In this document: positions 32,750-43,063 of the stretch, one piece after another
Numbering within the stretch: position 1 is the first letter of the stretch
Layout of the letters: each line of letters opens with the position of its first letter
Source: Helichrysum umbraculigerum
Taxonomy: Eukaryota; Streptophyta; Magnoliopsida; Asterales; Asteraceae
Reading direction: 5' to 3'
Length of the DNA stretch: 64,000 nucleotides
NCBI GenBank assembly: GCA_949592205.1
Contig: CATIUR010000001.1
Span: 339,517,250-339,581,249 of the forward strand
Position numbers and translations under genes: made by a program
The notes under the pieces: generated by a model
The model's input: the letters and a program-made list of their open reading frames with translations, nothing else
Databases searched by the model: none
Told to the model about the DNA's origin: nothing

Positions 32750-33364
32750 TATATGAAAAAGTTGAGAATGTGGTGAGAATGTGAAGTGTTGATAATTATA
32801 TCTTTCAGTTACACTATTTATAAATAAATAGAAAAGAAAATCAAGGAATATCTTATCCAAAAAGATAAGATATCTTATCTCAAAAATAGAAAAAGTTATA
32901 AAAAAAACTTATCAAAAAGTACAAAAAATCCAGAAAATCTTAACAAAATGTCAGAAAATCTTATCTGAAAAATCTTATCTTGAAAATTTTGAAAATTGTA
33001 TTTTACGACTAGTGCACAAGACTTTCGACTAGTGACAAAGATTTACGACTAGTGACCAACAATTCCGACTAGTGACCAAGACTTACGGCTAGTGACCAAG
33101 ACCCCTCGATGTCGTTCACATACGGGTCGCAGGTCGCCGAGCTTGGGTCGCAGGTCGCTTGGTGCGACCTGCGATCGGTGAACGAGTCGTTACGCGGCTT
33201 GGCTTGTCTTTTACTCGGTAACCATGGTGGTCGCGGGTCGCATTGATCGGGTCGCAGGTCGCACGATGCGACCGGCGACCAGGTGTGGTAAATCGGCAAT
33301 TTTTTTAAAAAAGTGGCAAAACGAAAAATACATTCCGAAAAAGTGGCATTTCGATTAATTTCCC
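32750..33364 (-). repeat. Right terminal inverted repeat of the MULE
   Basis: Outer part is the complement of 25445-25620. Inside lie five tandem copies of TACGACTAGTGACCAAGA-like units (33000-33110), against two or three in the left repeat, then GATAAGATATCTTATC-type palindromes near 32860-32880. The open frame at 33069-33299 is a by-product of the GC-rich repeats. Confidence 0.85.
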
Positions 33365-33523
33365 CATGCTTAATCGTTTGTTCGATTACTTGTTTGGTTG
33401 AAGTTTTATATGAAGGTCTTTGACTAGATTGATATTGATGATATATATTTTGTGGTCAGGTTTGGATTACTTATGAAAGTTTTTATTTTACCTACAACCG
33501 TTGCTACATCGATCTTCAGCAAG

Positions 33524-33722
33524 GTCCTCATTGAGCTCCTACGAGCTATACCAATGTTGCTCCACGGATCGTGCAGCAGTGCTATATATTGTAAGGTCCG
33601 ATTGAGCTCCTACGAGCTATCTCTGATTGAGCTCCTAACCTACTATTGAATGAGCTCTTACGAGCTATCTCCGGTTGAGCTCCTACGAGCTACTATCGAA
33701 TGAGCTCTTACGAGCTATCTCC
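33524..33722 (-). repeat. Tandem GAGCTCCTACGAGCTA array
   Basis: Six to seven units of 25-35 bp built on TGAGCTCYTACGAGCTA, joined by CTCCGGT, CTATCGAA or similar spacers. The unit holds GAGCTC, a palindrome, and an inverted AGCTC/GAGCT pair able to form a small hairpin. No open frame runs through it. Confidence 0.85.
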
Positions 33723-34149
33723 TTCGGACCTGAGTTACTGCTAAGAAAGAATACCGTAAGTCTCGTCAGAGGAGGAGAGTGTCCTCCCTGACCACACTCC
33801 GGCTTGAGAATAAGTATTTGGTTTGCAGGTGTTAGAGAGTATAACAAATGCATAAGTTAAATGTCCTACTTACTTGTGGAAATTGTGTGGTATTTATAGT
33901 GGAGAGGGTTGATGCCCTGCTCCTATTCTAGGAAGGCATCTCTTAGTAATCTGAAATATCAAACATAACTGGACCTAATTTAGGAGCATCATCTTAACGC
34001 CCATTGGTTTCTTTAGTAACGCCGCCATAAACATACACACGTGATATAGCTATCAAAGACAAGTAGACAACTGTTCCAGCCGTCTTTGGTATTTGTGATG
34101 TTCATTTGACTTTCCGTATTTTGAGACTAGGTTCGTTTATTGTGCTTCT

Positions 34150-34600
34150 ACCAATATGATAGGTTCTACACTTATGTAGAAGCTCAATATTATGCTTCTA
34201 CGCGACTTGGTTCTACATAATAAGTAGATGTGCATTATTGGTTCTACACTATAAGTAGTTCTACATCAGTGGTTCTACATGATAAATAAAATCCACATTA
34301 TTGGTTATGCTAGAAGCTCAATATTATGCTTCTACGTGACTTGGTTCTACATAATAAGTAGTTATACATTTTTGGTTCTACATCACTGGTTATGCTTCAT
34401 AAGTAGATCCACATTATTGGTTCTACATAATAAGTAGTTACACATCTTGGTTCTACATAATAAGTAGATCCACATTATTGTTGCATAACCTCTTTGTTTT
34501 GGAGAATCGAACCAACACCCTACATACCTCTTCAAGTGACATCTTGGTTCTACATAATAAGTAGATCCACATTATTGTTGCACAACCTCTTTATTTTGGA
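34150..34600 (-). repeat. TGGTTCTACATAATAAGTAG array and 95-bp duplication
   Basis: About 12 degenerate units of 20-40 bp with the core GGTTCTACATAATAAGTAG, then a longer tandem duplication of about 95 bases (about 34440-34535 and 34540-34635) containing ATTATTGTTGCAYAACCTCT. In minus orientation the array lies upstream of the TATA box at 33.9 kb, the same position as the palindrome arrays of the Athila-like LTRs. Confidence 0.8.
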
Positions 34601-34881
34601 GAATCGAACCAAGTGCCTACATACCTCTTCATCAACCTTTACCCACAACTCCAATTGCTTCAAAGTTGATTATATCTATGCTTTATCTAGTTGACCAGAT
34701 TAAAGCTCGTTTTTTAAAATTAGATTAATAAATTGTGCGTTCTTTGTTACAATGCATGATCAATGATTTTATGTGTTTTGTCCTACGTATCATAATTATA
34801 TATGCTTTTATGAGTTACATAATTTGAATATGCTTTAAGATCATTATCTAGGGATCCATTTGAGACCATGGATTTCTTTTA

Positions 34882-35235
34882 GGGTTAATTGTTTCATTAT
34901 GTATTAAACTTTACCTCTTTTACTATAGTATGCAGTCAACTTTCGAACGTTCTATTGTATGTATCGAACTTTCAAAAATGTCTATCGTATGTATCGGGTG
35001 ACCTGAAACTTGTTGTTTGCTGACGTGGCACCGATCATGCTGACATGGCGCTGATTTGGCATCCTACGTGGAATTTGGTTGCACACACAGAAAAACTGGA
35101 TACCTGCTGAGCAGGTCACCCAATACATACAATAGACATTTTTGAAAGCTTGATACATACAATAGAACATTTGAAAGTTAGTTGCATACTATAGTAAAAG
35201 AGGTAAAGTTAAATACATAATGAAACAATTAACCC
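34882..35235. mobile_element. MITE with long inverted repeats, Mutator type
   Basis: 354 bp, almost a full palindrome: the first 125 bases pair with the last 125. Ends are GGGTTAATTGTTTCATTATG and its complement. The 9-bp duplication TTTCTTTTA flanks it (34873-34881 and 35236-35244), pointing to the Mutator superfamily. The middle contains GACGTGGCACC-type text and no coding sequence. Confidence 0.88.
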
Positions 35236-35755
35236 TTTCTTTTAGTTATGATTAAAAACTCAAGCAAAGAATTTATTTTCTATGCATATAATCACATTCA
35301 TTTATTGTTCCGTAAAAATTATTATTTTGTGAGATATAGATGAAAATATTTTTTATGTTGGTTTATAACTTAATTATAAGAACTTCTAATGAAGTTAGTA
35401 TTTCCGGGATAATACAATTCTTTTTTCGATAATTATACCTAGATAACATACGGGTCTCACATGTTTGATTACACTGAAATAAACATGGTTAGTATATAAT
35501 GTTCATTTGTATATGTGGTATTGTTTGAGGAAAATATATGACTTGAAAGTTGTGATACTCCTTAAAGATCGTTATTGGTTATGTCACCAAGTCCATAGGA
35601 TCTACAATAAATTAACTCAGACTTGAATTCTTTCACTTGATTCTATGAAGAGAGGAGACAAGTGTTGATTTGAGTTATCCGAAAAGTAAAAAAGAATATT
35701 GAAGCTAATAGAAATGCATATTAAGTTGTCTATAGATTTACTTTTGAGTTGATAT

Positions 35756-36149
35756 TAGAGGTGGCAAAATGAATGGGTCGGGTCGGGTCACGGGTCTAGA
35801 TGGGTTTGGGTCTAAATGGGTCCGGGTCTAGATGGGTCATTTAGAAGGATGGGTCTAAACGGGTCAGGGTCAAATGGGTCTCGGGTCGGGTCGGGTCATC
35901 GGGTTCACCAAAAAAAAAATTTTATTTGAGTGAAAAATGAAAAAAATGAAATGAGGTGAAAAAAAAAAAAATTTACCCGCTAGACCCGTCTAAACCCGTT
36001 GGTTAATTGTTACATAATTAGAGGTTATATTGAAAAACCCATTTAGACCCATCCAAAAAATGGGGAGGAGACCCAACAAACCCACCCCCTCCTAAAAATT
36101 AACCAAATTGACCCAAAATTAACCAATGGGTCTAAAATTGCCACCTCTA
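35756..36149. mobile_element. hAT-type MITE with GGGTC-rich core
   Basis: 394 bp. Ends are TAGAGGTGGCAA and TTGCCACCTCTA, with the 8-bp duplication GTTGATAT (35748-35755 and 36150-36157), diagnostic of hAT. Inside, the left half is filled with GGGTCGGGTC and GGGTCTARATGGGTC repeats and the right half with ACCCAT-rich complements, so the element can fold on itself. Confidence 0.9.
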
Positions 36150-36157
36150 GTTGATAT

Positions 36158-37189
36158 TGTGCTAGAAAATGTTATCAAGAGAATTTGATAATTTAACGAT
36201 CAAAATTATGATATTACTGGTACTGTCATACCATTAATTGGAATTGAATAACATTAAAGAAATGTGAAAAAGTACATATATATATGCTGATATGCTATAT
36301 TCTTATGTATGCATACCGAACTAATTTGTTATGCCATGTAATATTTGTCACGTTTGTTTGTTTATTTATGCTATTCACGATAATACTTATTTTGGCTTGA
36401 TGTAAATTTTATTTGATGGTGAAATATGATGCATGCATTATTTATCTCATATGATATGACTTGTATTAAAAAGTGAAGTTCTATTGAAGTATGTATGGTC
36501 ATAAATTTGATGTTTTATGGACTTTGATTATTATATAAATTGGCATGACCGGTTAGACCATCCCGAGTCAATGATGATGCGAAACGTGAATAAGAATCGT
36601 GAGATTTTAAAGTGATTATTTTATCATCAGTGTTTGCTCTTAAAGAAAGTTAATCATTACTGACCAAAATTTGGGATTGAATCCCTAGATATTTTGGATA
36701 TGATAAAAGGGGATATATATATATATGGGCATATATATCTACCTAGTGTACCATATATATATGAGCATATATATCTACTTAGTGGACCATTTGGAGTTTT
36801 AAATCGATGCATCATCTAAATGGCTATTAGAATTGCAACCTAGAGTTTGCATGATTATGTGACTCGCCTAGTGAGATTGCGAGCGCATATACTAGTTATC
36901 ATATTTGTTTTGGCAATGTCGGTGAATGAAACATGTGTTAAGCGTATTCGATTGATTGTAATAAATGTTGAACATCTATTAGTTCATAGATAGATTACTT
37001 TAGTTGAAACGCTTACCGAGAATATTTAATTGATTGCAAAGCAATGACTATGATGAGAGCAAAACTATTATCAAAAGTTTGGAGCCATGTTATTATACAT
37101 GTAATAATATAAATTCGCATTGGGCCAACAATACTATAATTACTCCCCACGACAACTAGTTTTAGGTCGGGAAAAAATTACATCACATC
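36158..37189 (+). other. AT-rich remnant of Copia-1 interior
   Basis: No conserved protein can be read with confidence. A direct repeat of ATATATATGAGCATATATATCTAC-like text (core GCATATATATCTAC) occurs twice near 36728 and 36764. It probably derives from gag and the first part of pol. Confidence 0.4.
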
Positions 37190-38340
37190 TTAAGTGTCTT
37201 TATTTGTTTCTGCGATATATATTTTAGTTGCTCCACCACAATGCACAACGAGATGTGAAAAATGTTGGGAATTTGTATGAGGAGGGGATAGGCAGCTTGA
37301 ATTGGAATTATCACTATATGATCTTGATCCTCGCAGTAAAGAATAAGAACTCAAAGTTCAAAATGATAATTCATATTTAACAATTGCTAGACATAATATT
37401 CATTGACCCAATTTGAGTGACTAGGTCACCTATATAAGCTGCTCTGCTCCGATTAAGATTGATGATAAATTCGTAACATGTGAAATCTGGTAGATTAATC
37501 GATTCCAAATAAAATTCTCGAAGTAAAAAGGGAGCAAGAAATTAAGATGGTCAAATCGAGGTAATAAAGTCCCCATGAGAGTTTGATAAAGAGAGACATT
37601 AGACATGAAGGTTATTGAAATACCTCGGGTACCCGTGAACATGAAAAATCACAAAGTGAAAAGATGAAAATATTTTATATCATGTCTAAAAATTGTGGAA
37701 TCGAATTGCTTGAAATCGACGTCGTTAATATTTTTGTATAGCGCTAGATGTCGTTAACGAGGATCGTAAAAATATTGATGCCAAGAAATGTATATGTAGA
37801 GATTATTGGCCAATATGGAAACGCAATTTTTTTTTATGATAAATGTAATCTCTTGATGTGAGATGGTTTGGCTTAAGTTCTTTACACTTGAAAGTGTAAA
37901 ATATATTGCATATAAATCGGTCTTGATGCAAAAAACCCAATGAGAATGAAATTATGGGATATAAGGCAAAAGTGGTAACACAAAGATTATTTGCAAAGAC
38001 CGAGATTTATTTATGATGAGACACTTTTGATTGGTGGATGTAACTATCTTATTGATTTCTTGAAAAGTCCGGCAATAGAAAAAGAATTGAATGACGTCTA
38101 TTGGATATTATTAGAGCTAATTTATTATTGGAATTCCACGAATAGATATGAAATTAAAGAATGTTTCATGATCTAAAAGTCCTTAAGATAGAACGAAAGA
38201 GTTTTCGAGAACACTATTTGATAAAATTGAATAAGATCTTATATCGATGAAAATCATTTGGGCACATATGATAAATTTGTTCTTGCAATATTTCTTGAAA
38301 AGAATATGCTATATAAAATGATTGTGTTAGCCCATGCATC
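37190..38340 (+). pseudogene. Decayed pol of Copia-1 (integrase-RT linker)
   Basis: Reading across stops and shifts, 37227-37244 gives VAPPQC, then 37293-37337 QLELELSLYDLDPRS, then near 37440 SAPIKIDD. In relatives these are the end of the Copia integrase region (VAPPQRTKMGPQ), the LSHLDPRT motif, and the linker before RT (PARIDV). The order and spacing are right and on the plus strand, so this is the pol of the element whose LTRs are at 24078 and 51658. RT itself is not recognisable here. The 61-codon frame at 37991 has no clear domain. Confidence 0.6.
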
Positions 38341-38458
38341 ATTTAAATATATGTATGGTGATATTTGTATATAATTAGAAGAGGGTTTAAGTCAACGATC
38401 GCCAACGTACTCTCCTTTTTGTTCCGAGATCACCAATCAACCGGTTTTATTACCATGA

Positions 38459-39148
38459 TGTTAGTCCCTGTTTAACTTAATAAACAATCTTATGTAATAA
38501 GCCTTGAATATATTATTGAGAAGTTGCGGAATCACACTCAATAATATTAAGAAGATCAACGAATATTAATTAATATAATGAACACAATAATATACCGAAA
38601 GCTTCAATCTTATTAACGATATAAGACGAATACACTTGATGTATTAGGGTTACAGAAAACCTTGAAGCTGCGCAATTAACATTAACCTATCTAGGTCTAA
38701 AGGATCTCTATTTATAACACATAGAGTCCTATACAATCTCCTACGAATATGGAATAAAATAACTTCCATAACCGACTCATACTTATCACAAAATCATAAA
38801 CAGTTGTAACTACCATTCTAAAGTAAACAGTTGTAACTGTTACACATTCAGTGGTAACTGCTTCAATTGTAATATAAGACTAAGTACAAATATATAATCA
38901 GTGTTAACTGTTTCATATATAACTAACAGTTACAAATACATAAGCAGTTTTAACTACTTACAGACACATAACTATCAGTTGTAATCTATCTTCAATCAGT
39001 TGTAACACTTGTCTTCTCTTCAGTTTTCTTCTATCAGTTGTATCTTCGTAAAGACAGTTTTAACCTTCAAAACAAACAGTTTTAATCACTTGTACTCTGT
39101 CTTCTCATCAGAACTTTAACTCAGACTTGAAACAGTTTTGACCCAACA
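38459..39148 (-). repeat. 3' LTR of Copia-3
   Basis: 690 bp, single-unit form. TATA box TTATAAATAG (complement of about 38708-38718). The U3 end (38790-39148) contains about 13 copies of CAGTTGTAAC, CAGTGTTAAC, CAGTTTTAAC and relatives, upstream of the TATA box in transcription order. Confidence 0.92.
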
Positions 39149-39239
39149 ATCTCCCCCTAAACTTAATATGTCCTTCACAGCATTAAGTTTCTTCTAATCC
39201 TCCATTATGAGCTTCACAAAATTCTTTCAAAACTGTTAG

Positions 39240-42200
39240 TCATTTTTTCTTTCTTCTATCTATCTCTTCCTTCTTATGAATCTGATTCAGCACCATATAT
39301 ACCAATTCCAGAGCTACATCATCTAAAACTGCAGCTTGTAACCTTGCATTTCTCAAGCCCATCAAAAATCTCAGATTTATATCATAAAATCTATCTGTCA
39401 ATAACCACATAAATACTGCATCATCCATAACAATCTGATGTACTCCAGGTTTGGCATGATAAATCCAATTTCTGACCTTGCTAAAAGTAGCAAACTGAAA
39501 TGGAAACTCTTCTGGCTCAAACATAGCCTTAATCCAATGCCATGTAACTTTCTCAACCAGATTATCAAAACTTTTCAAATCTAAATCCTTTTCCATCCCA
39601 ATCTCATACATTCTCACCAAATCAGTCCTACTAATCCTCTTTATCAAATCCCTAAAAGATCTCCACCAAGATATATTTCCATCTGCTCTTTCAACTTTAA
39701 TCTTGTGAATCTTAACAGGATTGACAAATTGCTCAATAGACCAATCAATGATACCAGATAATTCAACATTAATTACCTCAGATTCCATAGGTTGTAACAA
39801 AATAAACTCCTTCAATTCATCAATATTCCTTTCTCTATCAGGAATTTCATCTAACTCTCTTTTCTTTCTTTCAATTTCATCTTTCTTCCTCTTATCAGCT
39901 TCTATCTTTTCTCTTTTTTCCTTTTCTTCCTTTTCCTTCAATTTTCTTTCTTTTTCAGCCTTTTTCCTTTCCTTTTCAGCTTCCTTCTTTTTCTTCTCAT
40001 CTTCTTTCTTTTCTTTTTCTTCCTTTTCTTCCTTTTCCTTCAATTTTCTTTCTTTTTCAGCCTTTTTCCTTCTTGCTTCTTCTGCTTTCTTTTTCTTAAC
40101 CTGATCAACAAGATATTCAATATCATCCTGTCTTTGCTCCTTCAGCAAATATTCATCCCATTCTGCCACTTGCTCTTTTGTCATTTTCACAAACTTTCCT
40201 TCCTCAATCTCAACATCAATCAATTCCTCTGCATTTAGCTCAGCCTGTAATCTTTGTGCATATTCAATATCATGATCAGTTACTTCAGGTGGCACTGGTT
40301 TTTGCTTTTTCTTCTTTGGTTCTTCTACCAGTTTTCCCTTGCCCTTATCTTTTGGATCAATCTTTGGCAATTCTTTCTGTTGAACAGGAGCAGCAGCAGG
40401 TTCTCTAATCTGAAATCCAGGCAAAGATGGTTGTTGTGTAGATTTCTTCTTTGGAGTTTCAACCTTCTTTCCTGTTCCAGTCATCTTAGCAGTTTTAACT
40501 GGAATGCTCTTCTTCCTAGTCTTTTCAACTTGTTGAGCATCAGTTTTTACTTCTTCTTTTTCCACTGCTATCTCTGGTTTACTCACCTCATCACCATCAT
40601 CACCATCAATTTTTAACTCCTCAGTCTTTTCATCCAAATCAACCTCTACAGTCTGCTCTACTGACCCAATAACTTCAGTATGTTCAGAGTTATTGTCATC
40701 TGCCACTGGGTCCTCATTCATCTCTGTTTCCACTGCCTCATACACTGACTCATTAATCTCTGGCTCTGTAGGTGGTGTTGGAGGTGTATGCACAAATTCA
40801 TCATCCACTGGTTGTTCCATTTCAATCTCTTCATCAACTTTGTCATCATCAGACACAACCTTATCCTCCTTATTCATCTTATCACCCAAATTTGTCCAGA
40901 CCTTCTCCCCCTTTTTGAAAGCATTTTGTGGAAACTGGTAAGCATCCTCAGGTTCAGAAGTATCATGAACCACATATGTCCTCCCTTTCTTCAAACATTT
41001 AATAACAATCTTCTCTAACTGCTGCACTCTCCTCTGCAACTGAGTGATAATTTCATCCTTAGCTTTATTCTTCTTCCTCTCCTTTACAAATTCAGCCCAA
41101 ACATAATCAACCATTTTCTTCAATTCCAAGTTAGTTCTAGCCTCAACACCTTCAGGATGTGAATCCTTTGGTGAATCATTGACATCATCAAACTCTGACA
41201 CATGCCTAGCATGATCATCAAAGTCCCCTTGGTTCTTGGTACTGGGACCACTAGGATCATCTACAGGTGTAGAATCATGTCCATGTGTTGCCTCTGATGG
41301 GGTCTTATTAATGTTACTTCTGTCCTGCTCTGCCAGTGGGCTAGAAGCAGTAGAAGCAGCCCTCTCAGAATGATCAGCCTCCTCCTCATTGATCATCTGC
41401 TGTGATGAATCATTTGACTGAGACACCTGAGCAGCAGCAGCCTCAGATGCCTGTTTTCTAGCCTTTTTGGCTCTAGAATATGTAGCTATTTTGGTCCCTT
41501 GTTTTCTTTTATTACCCCAGCTACTGTGGGTTGAGAAGTGGTGGGTGGAACCATTCTCTCAGTAGTTGGTTCAGCTTCAGTTGGTAGTACTGATGCTGTG
41601 GTGGAAGGTGCAGGAAGCATTGTAGAAAATAATGCTGTAACCTTCCCAGAAAATTTAGTATCTCTCTTCATATTTACAAAAACTTTTGGTTTAAAAGAGA
41701 CAATACCAATAACTTTCTCAAGTGCAGTTAAGTTAGGAATTTGTTCATTTAAGAACAACTGCACAAAACGTGGATACATCAAAAATTTAATCTTTGGCTG
41801 CTCAATGTTTCTAAGCATACCAGAAAATATCAGATTTGAAAAATTAAACCTTTGACCAGTAGCAAGACAAGCAATTGCATAAGCAATGTTGCTTCCAAAC
41901 TGCTCAAATGATGATCTCTTAGATGACAAGCAGTGTAAAATTGTATGTATTAAAAACCTCCACTGATGAGAAAATAAGGTTTTCTGAAAAGTAAAAATTT
42001 CAAAAGAACCCTCATAACCCATCAATCGTAAAGTATCATACATAACAGTATCATCTAAAGAAGTGATACATGCCTCATCATCAAGTTGTAATGAAGCTCT
42101 AACAGTAGCTTCTTTGATTACAACACGTGTATCCATAACTTCTGAAACGATTCTTTTAATCCCCTGTTCCTCTTCTATTGATGCATTCACCCAGAAATTG

Positions 42201-42376
42201 TTGATATGGTCGTGAGATATCCTGGGTGCCACAGTGAGAGCATGACGAATATGTGAAGCACGAAGGAAATCAATGATTTCCACATACTCGTTTGCCTCAG
42301 CAGGTTTCATCAAGAATGCGATCATATTATGATCTTTTCCAATCGGTAGTTGAACAGTAGACGAAGTCGATGCCAT
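39240..42376 (-). CDS. Third ORF of SIRE-like element, one frameshift
   Basis: Starts at the ATG at 42376 (MASTSSTVQL). The first 296 codons form a globular domain common in plant SIRE-type elements (HINNFWVNASIEEE, VIKEATVRASLQLDDE, DTLRLMGYEG, FSHQWRFLIHTILHCLSSKR, FSNLIFSGMLRN, YPRFVQLFLN); database names such as env-like or synaptobrevin-like for it carry no functional proof. A stop at 41486 is bypassed by one frameshift near 41490. The protein then continues to 39240 with an acidic Ser/Glu-rich region, a long Lys/Glu coiled-coil (about 39880-40110, repeated KKAEKERKLKEKEEKE units), and a C-terminal domain with IDWSIEQFVNP, WWRSFRDLIKRIS and WLLTDRFYDINLRFLMGL. Total about 1,040 codons. 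No signal peptide or membrane segment is visible, which speaks against a retroviral-type envelope. Confidence 0.75.
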
Positions 42377-42764
42377 GATAAGAAATCAAGTAATCGAAGA
42401 TGATTTTACAGAGTTTAGAATCGATAAGACTTAGCGCAGTGGTTTGTATGTGTAATTTTGAAAACGTAATGAAAAACCCTAAGTGTTGAGAGTTAAGTAC
42501 TGAAATTAAATCAGTTGTAAACCCTAATTTGACCAAATCCCCAATTATAACTAAAACAGTGTTAATTAATAAAAATAACACGTTCAGTGATAATTGTGAA
42601 AATAACCATCAGTGGTAATCAACACTTGGTTTCTCAAATGCATTATTTACATAATAAAGCTAGCAGTGCTCACTTGTACAAGCAGTACCAACCGACCAAG
42701 GCAGTGCTAACTTAATACAAGTAGTACTTCAGTTCTAGCAAAATCATATAAACAAAGCAGTGGT

Positions 42765-42797
<33 letters not shown>

Positions 42798-43063
42798 GAA
42801 AAGTAAACTCCACAAGCAGTGAAACTCCATAAACACCTGCATAAGTTAGACTCCAAGACATAGCAATATAACCTGCAGTGTTAATTCCAAACAAAAATAC
42901 AAGTATACAGTGTTAACTATACACTAACAGTGGTGAAATGATTATTACCACTGTTTATACTAAAAGTAGTAAACAGTGATAACGATACACATTACACACA
43001 ATCAGTGTTTAATTAACAAATCAGTATTAACCCGAATGAAAAACACAGTAAAAAGAAAATAAC
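42377..43063 (-). other. Motif-filled spacer between pol and third ORF
   Basis: No coding sequence. About 16 copies of CAGTGNTAAN/CAGTNNNAAC-type motifs lie in 500 bases (42540-43040), and a run of about 28 T lies at 42767-42794. The spacer has the length and place of the region that would carry a promoter or splice acceptor for a subgenomic third-ORF message, but I see no clear signal for either. Confidence 0.7.

Larger units (their letters stand above)
25445..33364 (+). mobile_element. Mutator-like element (MULE), two converging genes
   Basis: Long terminal inverted repeats begin GGGAAATTAATCGAAATGCC and end with the complement, and the 9-bp duplication CATGCTTAA flanks it (25436-25444 and 33365-33373). 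Without the Copia element inserted in it the length is about 4.1 kb. It carries a transposase gene on the plus strand and a second, converging gene on the minus strand, the same layout as maize MuDR. The terminal repeats are 0.5-0.6 kb and rich in GGTCGC/GCGACC, quite unlike the AT-rich surroundings. Both genes carry stops, so it is not autonomous now. Confidence 0.92.
33450..34700 (-). repeat. LTR-like tract with GAGCTC and TTCTACATAA arrays
   Basis: On the minus strand there is a TATA box (CTATAAATACC, complement of about 33890-33900), a leader with ACCTGCAAACC, and a purine-rich GGAGGACACTCTCCTCCTC hairpin near 33760-33790. These resemble the transcribed half of a Tat-type LTR. I could not find TG/CA ends with a target duplication, so boundaries are approximate and it may be a decayed solo LTR. 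Two arrays are listed separately. Confidence 0.45.

Noticed and set aside
33069..33299. ORF rich in Arg-Pro-Asp in the right MULE end
   Set aside because: Produced by GCGACC repeats of the terminal inverted repeat; the mirror ORF at 25460-25729 has the same cause.
39721..41018. Plus-strand Ser/Phe/Leu-rich ORFs
   Set aside because: They are antisense readings of the Lys/Glu-rich third ORF of the SIRE-like element.
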